Positions 47,179-58,061 of a DNA stretch of 64,000 nucleotides are shown here, piece after piece. The number at the start of each line of letters is the position of its first letter. The first letter of the stretch is position 1. Under the pieces are notes generated by a model. It saw only the letters and a list, made by a program, of their open reading frames with translations, searched no databases and had not been told where the DNA came from. Position numbers and translations under genes: made by a program. The stretch lies in assembly GCF_937616625.2 (NCBI RefSeq), contig NC_065570.1, positions 26,126,046-26,190,045 on the forward strand. Direction: 5' to 3'. This stretch comes from Mercurialis annua (Eukaryota; Streptophyta; Magnoliopsida; Malpighiales; Euphorbiaceae).

Positions 47179-47581
47179 TCCAGTTTGGATTCGTCAGAGT
47201 GGCGTTACCGGGAAGTTTTCCGATAAATAAGTTTTAGCAGGTCGGTTTTGAAAAGGATTATATGCGAGGAATTTAATAATACATTTCAATTCTAAAGACA
47301 GAATTGGAATTGAAAAGAAAAATGTCAAGTAAAGCCAAAATAAAGTGCAGGGACCAAAGTGGTAATTTAGCCACTTTGTGTCGAAAATGGAAATTTTAGA
47401 TTTTGACGGGAGAATATTAATATTGAGTTTTGTATTATTTATCGGAGATAAATAATACGTATAAGTCATAATAAAAGAAGTTAACGATTTAGCTATGGAC
47501 TAAATCGTACGATTGAAAAGTTTAAAGGATAAATGATAGTAAGCAAAAAGAACAAGGACCAAAGTGGCACTTTAGCCGAAT

Positions 47582-47588
47582 TATATAA
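47582..47588 (+). promoter_or_regulatory. Candidate TATA box of F 5' LTR
   Basis: TATATAA lies in ccgaattatataagaaatg. It would place the transcript start near 47615, putting the palindrome array and hairpin in the transcribed R/U5 leader. The 3' LTR has the same site at 54436-54442. Confidence 0.55.
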
Positions 47589-47947
47589 GAAATGAGAATA
47601 TGAATTGAGAATCAGAGAGGCTTCCAGAGAGATTGAGAAAACGATCGATATCGTCGTTTCGCAGCCGTTTCTCCGTTCGACGTCCGATTCGAGCGATTTA
47701 AGTGGCGATTTCTTCAGAATTGAAAGCTCTATCATCTCCGGCCATTAAATTAAGGTAAGAGGTCGGGTTTTGGCATAAAAATAATGAATTGTTGGCTGTT
47801 TTGGGTTAGGATTGAGTTTAGGTTGTAATTTGATGATTTTGAGGTTATTATGGCGTTTGTGAAGAAACTGTGATATGGGTATTGAGTGTGGGTATGTTTA
47901 GCACGTCGGGATTGTGGCGAAACCCCGGAAAATCTGATTTCCGGGGC

Positions 47948-48172
47948 TGTGCACGTGGCGCACGACCGTGCACCACGGGTGCACGAACGTGTACTAGAAG
48001 TACACGAACGTGCACCTAGCAAGGTACACGATCGTGTACTGAAGTACACGAACGTGCACTTTTCATGGTGCACGAACGTGTACTAAAAGTACATGAACGT
48101 GTACCCTTGAGGTGCACGAACGTGTACTTGGTTGCACGATCGTGTACCCGCCGAAGGGCCCGCCCGTGCACC
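47948..48172. repeat. Palindrome array in F 5' LTR
   Basis: Units such as gtgcacgaacgtgtac and gtacacgatcgtgtac alternate with spacers like cttttcatg. The 3' LTR copy spans about 54802-55026. Confidence 0.92.
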
Positions 48173-48749
48173 CTGACTTGCCTCTACGCGTATGCAAACT
48201 GTAATTGACCTAGGTATTTGACGTTTTAAGTAACTTGACTCTAAAGTACTAGTTTCGGACTTTGAGAATCATTAATCTCGAGATTAGCTCGACGTTTTAG
48301 GTAATTAATTAAATGGAAAACGTCAAGGACGTTAAGCGATTCTCAATTATGAGAAATAGTATTCGCTAAGTCGTTTATACGACTAAAGATATTGAATACG
48401 TAAATAAGTATAAAATGAAACTTAACCCTAAAACTTAAAAGTATTATACGTATAGGAATACGAGATTAACGTCTAATCATTAAACGTTAATTATTTATCA
48501 GACGTGTCAGCGAGCATAGAGGTCAGTGGACGCGGGATAGCGAGGGCATATCATTTCATTGACCACATTATTGATTGGATTGCGGTCACTGTGAGTTGCA
48601 TTTTACTTTCGTGTATTATATATAAAGTTATTTTATATAAATATGTATACTGTTTTTACGCATCGCATGTTATATGATTTGATTGAATGTTATATGTTTA
48701 TTTAATTTCTATATACAAGAACTAGTATGCGATCCGATGAAACTAGCTA

Positions 48750-48768
48750 CCTATTGGGTGTCAATAGG
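48750..48768 (+). other. Conserved LTR hairpin, F copy
   Basis: CCTATTG-ggtgt-CAATAGG is a 7-bp stem with a 5-nt loop, followed by ctgtgtgatcacc. The same structure is in every LTR of A, C, D, F and G and in the surviving B 3' LTR. Confidence 0.8.
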
Positions 48769-49696
48769 CTGTGTGATCACCAGTATCGAGTCAGTCTAGT
48801 ATGTTTGCATTTGAGAAATGACTTGACACAGCTGGGAGCTGTTGATGATTATAAAATTTATGTGGCTGGGCCACTAGCGAGTTAGACTCGCGATTGATAT
48901 ATACGATTGGGTTTTTGATACGAGTGAGTACTCGGCTACGGTGTAGTCTGGAGTCCCCGTATCTAGTGGCTGGGCCACCCGCGAGTTAAACTCGCGATTG
49001 ATATTTACGATTGGGTTGAATGATAATGATTATTTGAGAAATGTGTCGCATGCTAGGATATTAGTTTCGTACGGATCAAATACGTGTTTATATGTTTTAT
49101 ATCATTGTTTCTCGAAATGCGATGCTATGTTTTATATTAATACCGTTAGTAAATGTCAACTCACTCAGTATTTTCCCAAATACTGACCCCTCACCTTTGA
49201 TGTTTTCAGGTACTTAGTATGTGGACCTAGCTAGAGGCCAATTTTGAAGTCCAGAAGTTAGTTGTGTATGTTTAGTATCTGACTTCTGTGAACGCTGCAG
49301 TAGTGGTCCCGTGTGACAGAGTCGTAGCCTAGACAGCAGTACACATTGAGTATACATATTACTTGCTGTCCAGTTTATATGTTTTTGTAGGCTACGTGTT
49401 TTACATATTGTGCACGGCACTAGGTGCCGGTGATATGTTGGATACACTAATTGAGGTATATAGTACCGCGAGGCCGGTTCGTACGAGGTACGGTAACCAG
49501 AGCCCGGGAGGATAACAGAACAGTTAGTGTAAATATTGGTTTATGTGTAATATATGTTCGTTGCTTCCGTTGTTTAATGTATTTATTATTATTTGCGAAA
49601 AATTAATAGTGGTTTGAGGCTTGCTACGGGTTCCGGAGCTACCACTCCCGTTCCCTAGCGCCGGTTGCGGCTCAATATTTTGGGTCGTGACAATGT

Positions 49697-49708
49697 TGGT
49701 ATCAGAGC
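49697..49708 (+). promoter_or_regulatory. F primer binding site (tRNA-iMet type)
   Basis: TGGTATCAGAGC begins 4 nt after the LTR end. The sequence agagcagttggtc...ttaccactgc that follows is duplicated 49 bp downstream (49704 and 49753), so the last part of the PBS exists twice. Confidence 0.92.
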
Positions 49709-50147
49709 AGTTGGTCCAATTACCACTGCAAGTTTGTTTCAGTGCTTGTTTGAGAGCAGTTGGTCTAGTTACCACTGCCAGTTGTGTTTGAATGTCTGTT
49801 TGATTTGGAATACTCTGTCAGTAAGTAAACCTAGGAACTACTGCAGCAAGAGAGTCAAATCTTAGTTGTTTGCATTCGATTGATATGTGCATTATTAGTA
49901 AGTTCCATAAAGCGCGCGAACCGAGAAGGTTAAATGAAGAAGTGATGAATATCTGTGTATATGAGCGGCTAAGGCAACTAAGTGTTTATTACTTGTGTAA
50001 GGGGTAATCAGTGATTACGTATTTGCGAATTACGTACAATTGATTGAATGTTAAATGTTTATAGCACTTTATAAGTTGATATTGAAGTTAAGCAATGAAA
50101 AAGAGGGCTTAGATGGTCATTGGCGTTTGGAACTGTTTCTTTTTAGT

Positions 50148-50929
50148 ATGTCTGGGCAGAATGGAGCTTAGTCACATGCTGCAGAGGAATGGGAGGAAGC
50201 GCCTCCTATCTGTCAGAATGGTTACATGTCAGTATCAGAAAGATCTCATTCGCTTGAAATGGAACATAGTGAGGAAAGTGAGAAAGATCCCGAGGAAGAT
50301 CTAGAGGAAGATCTAGAGAAAGAATCAGAAGAAGTTCCTCAAGAGGAGGACTTTGAAGAAGAAGAATTATCAGACGAGTCAAACGTCGAGGAGTACCGAA
50401 GTGAATATTTCAGGTCCAATGTGCGGAGGTACCGAATTTGAGAGAAGATGAAGGGTTAGCAAATGACCAGGCACAAGTGGTTCTGAATCAGGTTAGGAGG
50501 AAGATGCGCTCCTTCTCTAGGGGAATACTACCAGCGGGACTGTACTCCATTGACGTTTTACGTATGGTCGATGGGATTCTAGATTTTGATGAAGATAATG
50601 AGACAATCAATTGTAGGTAGGTAAGGGGATTAGGACCAGAGTTTGATAAACTATATGAGCATGTTCACGAGCACTTTGGGACGCTCACTATGATAGCTCG
50701 TAGGATCGAGGCTGACCGCGAGTGGGATGGCAATCCTGTTCGACCCTACTTTTTCGGACCTGCATTCTATCCAGACTATAATAGTCGATCCTTTGGTATT
50801 AGGACTAACCCCTACTTTGAGCATAGAGGCGGAGGCAACTCCGGTAGAAAAGTTAGGGGCCGACACACTGGAATAGTTATTAGGGAACCTAGCGTTCCAC
50901 ATCAGGCACCCCCAGGTATAAATGATTAA
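50148..50929 (+). pseudogene. F reduced Gag-like gene
   Basis: It begins MSGQNGA at 50148, followed by a TAG. The open part continues with a strongly acidic stretch (50226-50441) containing EESEKDPEEDLEEDLEKESE and QEEDFEEEELSDESNVEEY. After a shift near 50440, NDQAQVVLNQVRRKMRSF and GILPAGLYSIDVLRMV follow, then a TAG (50618). Finally GLGPEFDKLYEHVHEHFG, ARRIEADREWDGNPVRP and a Gly/Arg-rich end. GLGPEF also occurs in B Gag (FVKGLGPEFVSLTSDIRR), so this seems to be a Gag in which most of the N-terminal half has been replaced or lost. Confidence 0.7.
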
Positions 50930-53900
50930 TATGCTTTGAGTATTTGTGTTTATATGTTGCATTGTTGTGTATATGCTTACTACATGGCATGATAGAGCAT
51001 AATGAGTAGAATATACCTATAGGATAATACCTCAAATAGGTAGGGCCTATAGGAAGCGATACCGATAAACACGCGCTTAAGAAATGAATATATAAACATA
51101 ACTTACAAAAACAATAACATAATAAACGATAAATAATACACTATCGCGAATGTAATTCCTAAATTACGTTCTAGAACCTGTGAAGGAAAAGATGGTTTAC
51201 TAAAAGGTAATCGATGTGGAACATCGATACCTGCATTCGTATATGATATGATATAGTGCACCGAAGGAGTGGATGTAGAGATTATGGTAACAGAGAATTT
51301 TGAATTGAATTAAGTTATCGGAGATATGGAGAAAGAAGTGATATGATAGAAGAATAGTCAGAAAAACGACAAAAAGTGACAGTAATACAAAAATTAATAA
51401 TATACTCAATAGGTATAAAGAAAGCCGTTAATAATCGCAGAGTGTACAGTCTGGAGTAAACTTACGTTCTACGAAAAGTATGAAAGATTTCTAAGATTTT
51501 TCAAAGTACAATTGTGCTCAGTCATCGCATATGACATCACATAATCACGATAGGAATGCATAAAAGAATCATTTTCAAAGCATAGACCATGCATCATATT
51601 TTCGCAATGACGAAGAAAATGCGATTTCGAGCAACTCTTTGGTGATGAGAGGCGTCATCACTCTGAGCTACAATTGTACTAACGATTTCAAATGATTTAT
51701 GAAAAGTGATTTAAAGTGCTAGCTAGCCAAAAAGATGTTTTCGAAATCGTATTGGTTTTGTAAGTGAACTCAGATGTGAAACTCTGCGACGAATAATAAA
51801 AGATTCTTAATAAATAAGAATAAAATTGTAAAAGAAACCCCAATAACGGAAAGAAGCCATATTCATGATTAATAGCTACAAAGCTAGTAGAGCTAAAGGA
51901 GAATATGAATAAGGAGTTATCGCCGGAGAGCATGCGCAGCCAAAATGCGATGCGCTGGTAATGTCTGAGGATACAATATTTATCCTCCTGATAGAACAAA
52001 GGATGAAATGACAGAGAATCATGTTAGAAGAAAGAAACGTACGAATACGCAAGAACGAAGAATATAATGATTATTTTTATGTCAAGATAAGTAATGTAGT
52101 AATCGAGGGACATATTGAAGGAGAGAGATTAAAAGTATAAAGACCGAGAAAATAATAATATGAATGATGAACGTCAAGTGATATTTTAAGGACATCTGAC
52201 CTTAACAATATCAGTATTTGAAGATACAGAAGCAGAAAGAAAAAGAGATAATGATGCTATATGACTGATATTAAGTAAAGTTACTAATATCAGCATTAAG
52301 AGTTATGAGTTGCGAAGCACACGTATAGGCGTACGTGTCAGTAAATGTAAGAATTGTGGACATTATAAAAGAAAATATAATGAGGAAACTCATATACCCT
52401 TAAGATTCAGTAAGATAAATAGAGAAGCGGAAAGTTCTAGAGATATATTAGAAAGATTATCAGAATAGAACAGCAGTAGCAGAGCTATTATAAATAAAGG
52501 GAAGACATAGCGAATACAGTAAGTAAAGGATAAGATGATACTTCATTGCTATTGGACAAATAGAAGTGAACTGTATCTAAGAAGCCAAAATGTCATAAGA
52601 ACGAGAGGTGGTATTAGTATAAAGAGATCAAGGTATTTAAGACAATTAGAACCATGTTATAAGTGCTAAAGAAGCATAAGGAGTGTAGGACAATAAAAAT
52701 CGAAATTATTCCCTAATTTTGGAAGTTGCAAAGTCAAGTATGATTTAATTGCTAAGAGTAATCGAAAATATTTCAAAAAGAAGATGTGAGACAGAATAAG
52801 GATAAGCTAAGAAATGATCATGACTAGTACTAAGACTACACCTTGAAAAGTGAGAATAAAGTCGTAAAATTATTTGAAAGACGAAAGAGAAAGTTATTTA
52901 TACAGTAAGAAGGAATGACGATTAAGGAAGTAAATAAGTTATTAAGGATCTAATGAAGCCGTTAAGGATGAAAGTTAATAATGAAATTAAGCAAAAAAAA
53001 ATTAGTCAGTAAAAAAAAAAAAAAAGGATCCTTAAGAAAGTAAAATGTTAAGAAACTTATGAGGTCAACATGAATAAGGAATTGTGACACAAAGGAAGAA
53101 CATCGTTGACTAAACAGTCAATAAGAAATTCGAGGCGAACCTCAAAGGAGTAACTAGAAGGTAGTGAAAAAGAATAAGAATACGAATAGTATCGATCAAA
53201 GAAGACGACTGTACAAATCATGAGACTAAAAGTAAAGCGAATTGAAACGTTTAAGACAATGGTAAGGGATGAAGAATCATGATCGAAAGAGCGACGTGAA
53301 GTTCACAATGGATTAAAAGAGCAAAGGAAAGAGAAATGGAAGATAGTGATAAAGGTATTAAGTTTAGTTACGTTAAGGGAAAGTGAAAGTACTTAAAATA
53401 ATGCAAGTTGAGAAAGATTAATTAATAAGGAATAAGGTGTCAGACAATGTTAGAAAGGAATAAGAAATAACAAGGACCAATAAGAAAGAACGGTGATAAT
53501 TACAGATGTTAATAAAGATCATAACTGCAGGTTATGATTGCGAGACAAAACATTCATAGTAATATGAACAAAGTAAGTAGGTCAGTAAGGATGAAAATGG
53601 CGCGTCGTAACCATTCACGTAGAAAGAAGACTAGTAGCAACCTATAACTACTAAGAATGAAATGAGGAAACGAGAAAACATTAAGTTGTGATTAGCGACA
53701 ACTAGGTAACAATGATGCAAGGACTACAATATCAAGAATACGTTCAAAGATCATACTGTTTCGGGAAAGATAATAGAGAAGGCGAAGGTACCGGTAAGAG
53801 AATGCTCGACGATGTGACAGCCAGCAACTATACAAAGACAGAAAGTTATGAGAAGAGAAGTAAAAGTTAAAATACAAGAAAAGATATAACTAATATGTAT

Positions 53901-53977
53901 TAATGGACGCTAAAGAGGCAATAAGAATAAGTTAAGATCCTAACAAGATTTATGAAAATTCGAGGACGAATTTTTAT
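50930..53977 (+). other. F non-coding interior
   Basis: Three kilobases without a recognised domain. From about 51990 onward the sense strand is overwhelmingly A and G, with poly-A runs near 52990-53020. The 46-bp block is at 51632-51677; flanking words are acaattgtgctcag (51509-51522) and aactctgcgac (51780-51790). Confidence 0.7.
51632..51677 (+). other. 46-bp conserved block, copy in F
   Basis: It reads caactctttggtgatgagag, gcgtcatcactc, then ctacaattgt. Compared with A and C the changes extend the stem (GTGATGA pairs with TCATCAC), consistent with a maintained hairpin. Confidence 0.83.
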
Positions 53978-53990
53978 AAGGGGGGAAGAA
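53978..53990 (+). promoter_or_regulatory. F polypurine tract
   Basis: The run aaggggggaagaa directly precedes the 3' LTR start. The upstream gaaaattcgaggacgaattt is the usual plant Gypsy pre-PPT sequence. Confidence 0.93.
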
Positions 53991-56547
53991 TGTAATACCC
54001 CAAAATTTTTAATTATCTAATTGGACCACGTGTCCAGTTTGGATTCGTCAGAGTGGCGTTACCGGGAAGTTTTCCGATAAATAAGTTTTAGCAGGTCGGT
54101 TTTGAAAAGGATTATATGCGAGGAATTTAATAATACATTTCAATTCTAAAGACAGAATTGGAATTGAAAAGAAAAATGTCAAGTAAAGCCAAAATAAAGT
54201 GCAGGGACCAAAGTGGTAATTTAGCCACTTTGTGTCGAAAATGGAAATTTTAGATTTTGACGGGAGAATATTAATATTGAGTTTTGTATTATTTATCGGA
54301 GATAAATAATACGTATAAGTCATAATAAAAGAAGTTAACGATTTAGCTATGGACTAAATCGTACGATTGAAAAGTTTAAAGGATAAATGATAGTAAGCAA
54401 AAAGAACAAGGACCAAAGTGGCACTTTAGCCGAATTATATAAGAAATGAGAATATGAATTGAGAATCAGAGAGGCTTCCAGAGAGATTGAGAAAACGATC
54501 GATATCGTCGTTTCGCAGCCGTTTCTCCGTTCGACGTCCGATTCGAGCGATTTAAGTGGCGATTTCTTCAGAATTGAAAGCTCTATCATCGCCGGCCATT
54601 AAATTAAGGTAAGAGGTCGGGTTTTGGCATAAAAATGATGAATTGTTGGCTGTTTTGGGTTAGGATTGAGTTTAGGTTGTAATTTGATGATTTTGAGGTT
54701 ATTATGGCGTTTGTGAAGAAACCGTGATATGGGTATTGAGCGTGGGTATGTTTAGCACTTCGGGATTGTGGCGAAACCCCGGAAAATCTGATTTCCGGGG
54801 CTGTGCACGTGGCGCACGACCGTGCACCACGGGTGCACGAACGTGTACTAGAAGTACACGAACGTGCACCTAGCAAGGTACACGATCGTGTACTGAAGTA
54901 CACGAACGTGCACTTTTCATGGTGCACGAACGTGTACTAAAAGTACACGAATGTGTACCCTTGAGGTGCACGAACGTGTACTTGGTTGCACGATCGTGTA
55001 CCCGCCGAAGGGCCCGCCCGTGCACCCTGACTCGCCTCTACGCGTATGCAAACTGTAATTGACCTAGGTATTTGACGTTTTAAGTAACTTGACTCTAAAG
55101 GACTAGTTTCGGACTTTGAGAATCATTAATCTCGAGATTAGCTCGACGTTTTAGGTAATTAATAAAATGGAAAACGTCAAGGACGTTAAGCGATTCTAAA
55201 TTATGAGAAATAGTATTCGCTAAGTCGTTTATACGACTAAAGATATTGAATACGTAAATAAGTATAAAAATGAAACTTAACCCTAAAACTTAAAAGTATT
55301 GTACGTATAGGAATACGAGATTAACGTCTAATCATTAAACGTTAATTATTTATCAGACGTGTCAGCGAGCAGAGAGGTCAGTGGACGCGGGATAGCGAGG
55401 GCATATCATTTCATTGACCACATTATTGATTGGATTGCGGTCACTGTGAGTTGCATTTTACTTTCGTGTATTATATATAAAGTTATTTTATATAAATATG
55501 TATACTGTTTTTACGCATCGCATGTTATATGATTTGATTGAATGTTATATGTTTATTTAATTTCTATATACAAGAACTAGTATGGGATCCGATGAAACTA
55601 GCTACCTATTGGGTGTCAATAGGCTGTGTGATCACCAGTATCGAGTCAGTCTAGTATGTTTGCATTTGAGAAATGACTTGACACAGCTGGGAGCTGTTGA
55701 TGATTATAAAATTTATGTGGCTGGGCCACCAGCGAGTTAGACTCGCGATTGATATATACGATTGGGTTTTTGATACGAGTGAGTACTCGGCTACGGTGTA
55801 GTCTGGAGTCCCCGTATCTAGTGGCTGGGCCACCCGCGAGTTAAACTCGCGATTGATATTTACGATTGGGTTGAATGATAATGATTATTCGAGAAATGTG
55901 TCGCATGCTAGGATATTAGTTTCGTACGGATCAAATACGTGTTTATATGTTTTATGTCATTGTTTCTCGAAATGCGATGCTATGTTTTATATTAATATCG
56001 TTAGTAAATGTCAACTCACTCAGTATTTTCCCAAATACTGACCCCTCACCTTTGATGTTTTCAGGTACTTAGTATGTGGACCTAGCTAGAGGCCAATTTT
56101 GAAGTCCAGAAGTCAGCTGTGTATGTTTAGTATTTGACTTCTGTGAACGCTGCAGTAGTGGTCCCGTGTGACAGAGTCGTAGCCTAGACAGCAGTACACA
56201 TTGATTGTACATATTACTTGCTGTCCAGTTTATATGTTTTTGTAGGCTACGTGTTTTACATATTGTGCACGGCACTAGGTGCCGGTGATATGTTGGATAC
56301 ACTAACTGAGGTATATTGTACCGCGAGGCCGGTTCGTACGAGGTACGGTAACCAGAGCCCGCGAGGATAACAGAACAGTTAGTGTAAATATTGGTTTATG
56401 TGTAATATATGTTCGTTGCTTCCGTTGTTTAATGTATTTATTATTATTTGCGAAAAATTAATAGTGGTTTGAGGCTTGCTACGGGTTCCGGAGCTACCAC
56501 TCCCGTTCCCTAGCGCCGGTTGCGGCTCAATATTTTGGGTCGTGACA
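53991..56547 (+). repeat. F 3' LTR
   Basis: It matches the 5' LTR across 2.56 kb. Palindrome array about 54802-55026, hairpin 55605-55623, tail ending GGGTCGTGACA at 56547. Confidence 0.95.
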
Positions 56548-56552
56548 GCCAG

Positions 56553-57330
56553 TGAAGGTACTTCCCGTCTGATCATACCCTGACGCTGCCTGATGTGCAG
56601 TTCTCTGCTGTTGATAAGAATGTTGTACTACTGTAGTCATGGAGCCTTGAGGCATCTCCCTCGGACAATCTCTAGCAAAGTGACATTGTTGGCCACAGTT
56701 GAAACACGTTCCCGAAATACTGCGGCACACTCCATAATGCCTCTTGTTGTAATTCAAACAAATAAGAGTTTCGCCTCCTATATCACTCATGGATCTGGCA
56801 CCAACTCCTGTGCCTGATGCACTAATCCGAGATCCATGTCGAGGCCTCTTGCGTCCTTGCTGACGTGAAGTGGGTCGAGAGTAACTCCCAACGTATGACT
56901 GGGTAGGTGCGCTTTGAACACTACATAGCATTTTACTTCTCATTGGCGCAATATAAGAAGGATAAGGAATCCTCCAAAAACGAATCAGAGAAACTTCCAT
57001 TTGCATGGCGCTGCCAATTAGTTGCGCCAAAGTTCTTCTGATATCAGACGTCAGACTCACAAACTCGGGTCCTAAACCTTTTACAAACCTTGAATTCACT
57101 CTGACTGGATCTGCAGTTAGATCAGGTGCAAATATGCTCACTCTAGTAAACTCAGTCACAAACTCTTGCACAAACCGATCACCCCTACTCAGGGTCAGCC
57201 ACTGGTTACGATAGCTCTCACTCACCGCTAACGGTAAGAAATATTCTCTGTAGCGATTCACAAATTTAGCCTAAGTCATTGTATCCATGGTTGGCTGAAT
57301 AAGCTGCTGAAACCAGTCTTTTGCGGGTCC
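56553..57330 (-). pseudogene. B gag, middle and zinc-knuckle part
   Basis: The frame shows RYREYFLPLAVSESYRNQWL, FVTEFTRVSIFAPDLTADP and FVKGLGPEFVSLTSDI, then CFNCGQQCHFARDC. In the knuckle a Cys replaces the usual Gly. A TAG at 57271-57273 and a TGA at 57331-57333 separate this part from the N-terminal frame. F begins at the downstream end. Confidence 0.87.
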
Positions 57331-57789
57331 TCACATAGACATTTCCACCATGATGATGGTTTTTCTCTCGTTAGCTTGTAAACGTCGAGTGTTACATTCT
57401 AATTCTTCGAGGAAGTCTAAAGCATCATAAGAACCATCGAACTTAGTTGGCCTACGACGCATGTAAGCCAAGACAATATCTCGATCAGTGAAAGCAACAT
57501 TACGTAACTGTTGCTGCTGTAGTTGTTCACAATGCATATTCTGCACCGCAGCCTGATTGGCTTGCATAGCTGCAATTCCCGTAAGGAATTGATTTAGGTC
57601 AAAACCTACAACATTAGGTTGTTGGGCTTGCGCTTGCACCTCTAGTTCCTGAGTGTGGGCCTCTTTGCCTCCACCTCCTCCATGAACAGAAGACTCATCT
57701 TGAGCTTCTGGATGTACATCATGTTCCCCTTCTATAACATTTCGTGCTGCAGCGGTAGCTCGCTCTTCTTCTTGTCGTTGGTCAGACAT
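57331..57789 (-). pseudogene. B gag N-terminal part
   Basis: It starts at ATG 57789 (MSDQRQEEERATAAARNVIE), 256 nt from the PBS. It contains a glutamine-rich helix (MHCEQLQQQQLRNVAF) and RRRPTKFDGSYDALDFLEEL, the typical capsid entry of plant Gypsy Gag. It ends at a TGA (57331-57333); the frame continues beyond with KDWFQQL. Confidence 0.88.
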
Positions 57790-58045
57790 CCTGACCTAGA
57801 CAGACAGTGTTACATAGACGCATAAACGCAAATCGACAAAAATGTAATCATATATAACGCGCATCAAATCACATGCGAACACACACACTTACGACAGACT
57901 CACATCCTAGAGGGAAAGCTGAAAGTTTGAAAATCAAACGAATACGTAACAAAGACAAGACTCTAGTCCTATGTGCTACAGTAGATTCCTAGGAATTCTT
58001 AATAACATAACACCTAACCAAAATAAGCAATGGTAAATGGACCAT

Positions 58046-58057
58046 GCTCTGATACCA
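58046..58057 (-). promoter_or_regulatory. B primer binding site (tRNA-iMet type)
   Basis: The minus strand reads TGGTATCAGAGC, 4 nt inside the LTR end at 58062. Confidence 0.92.
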
Positions 58058-58061
58058 ACAT

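Larger units (their letters stand above)
47137..49692 (+). repeat. F 5' LTR
   Basis: It starts TGTAATACCCC and ends GGGTCGTGACA. G-box CACGTG at 47173-47178, candidate TATATAA at 47582-47588, palindrome array at 47948-48172, conserved hairpin at 48750-48768, shared tail at about 49609-49692. Confidence 0.95.
47137..56547 (+). mobile_element. Full-length non-autonomous LTR retrotransposon F (LARD-like)
   Basis: LTRs 47137-49692 and 53991-56547 (2.56 kb each), with the 5-bp duplication gccag (47132-47136, 56548-56552). PBS, short Gag-like frame, 3-kb non-coding interior and PPT are in order. The LTRs differ at roughly two to three dozen sites by eye, about 1%, so F is younger than B. It has no pol. 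It sits inside B gag in the opposite orientation. Confidence 0.95.

Noticed and set aside
47194..47735. Minus-strand frames of 91 and 80 residues, repeated exactly at 54048-54589
   Set aside because: They are antisense to the F LTR and recur only because the LTR does; no motif.
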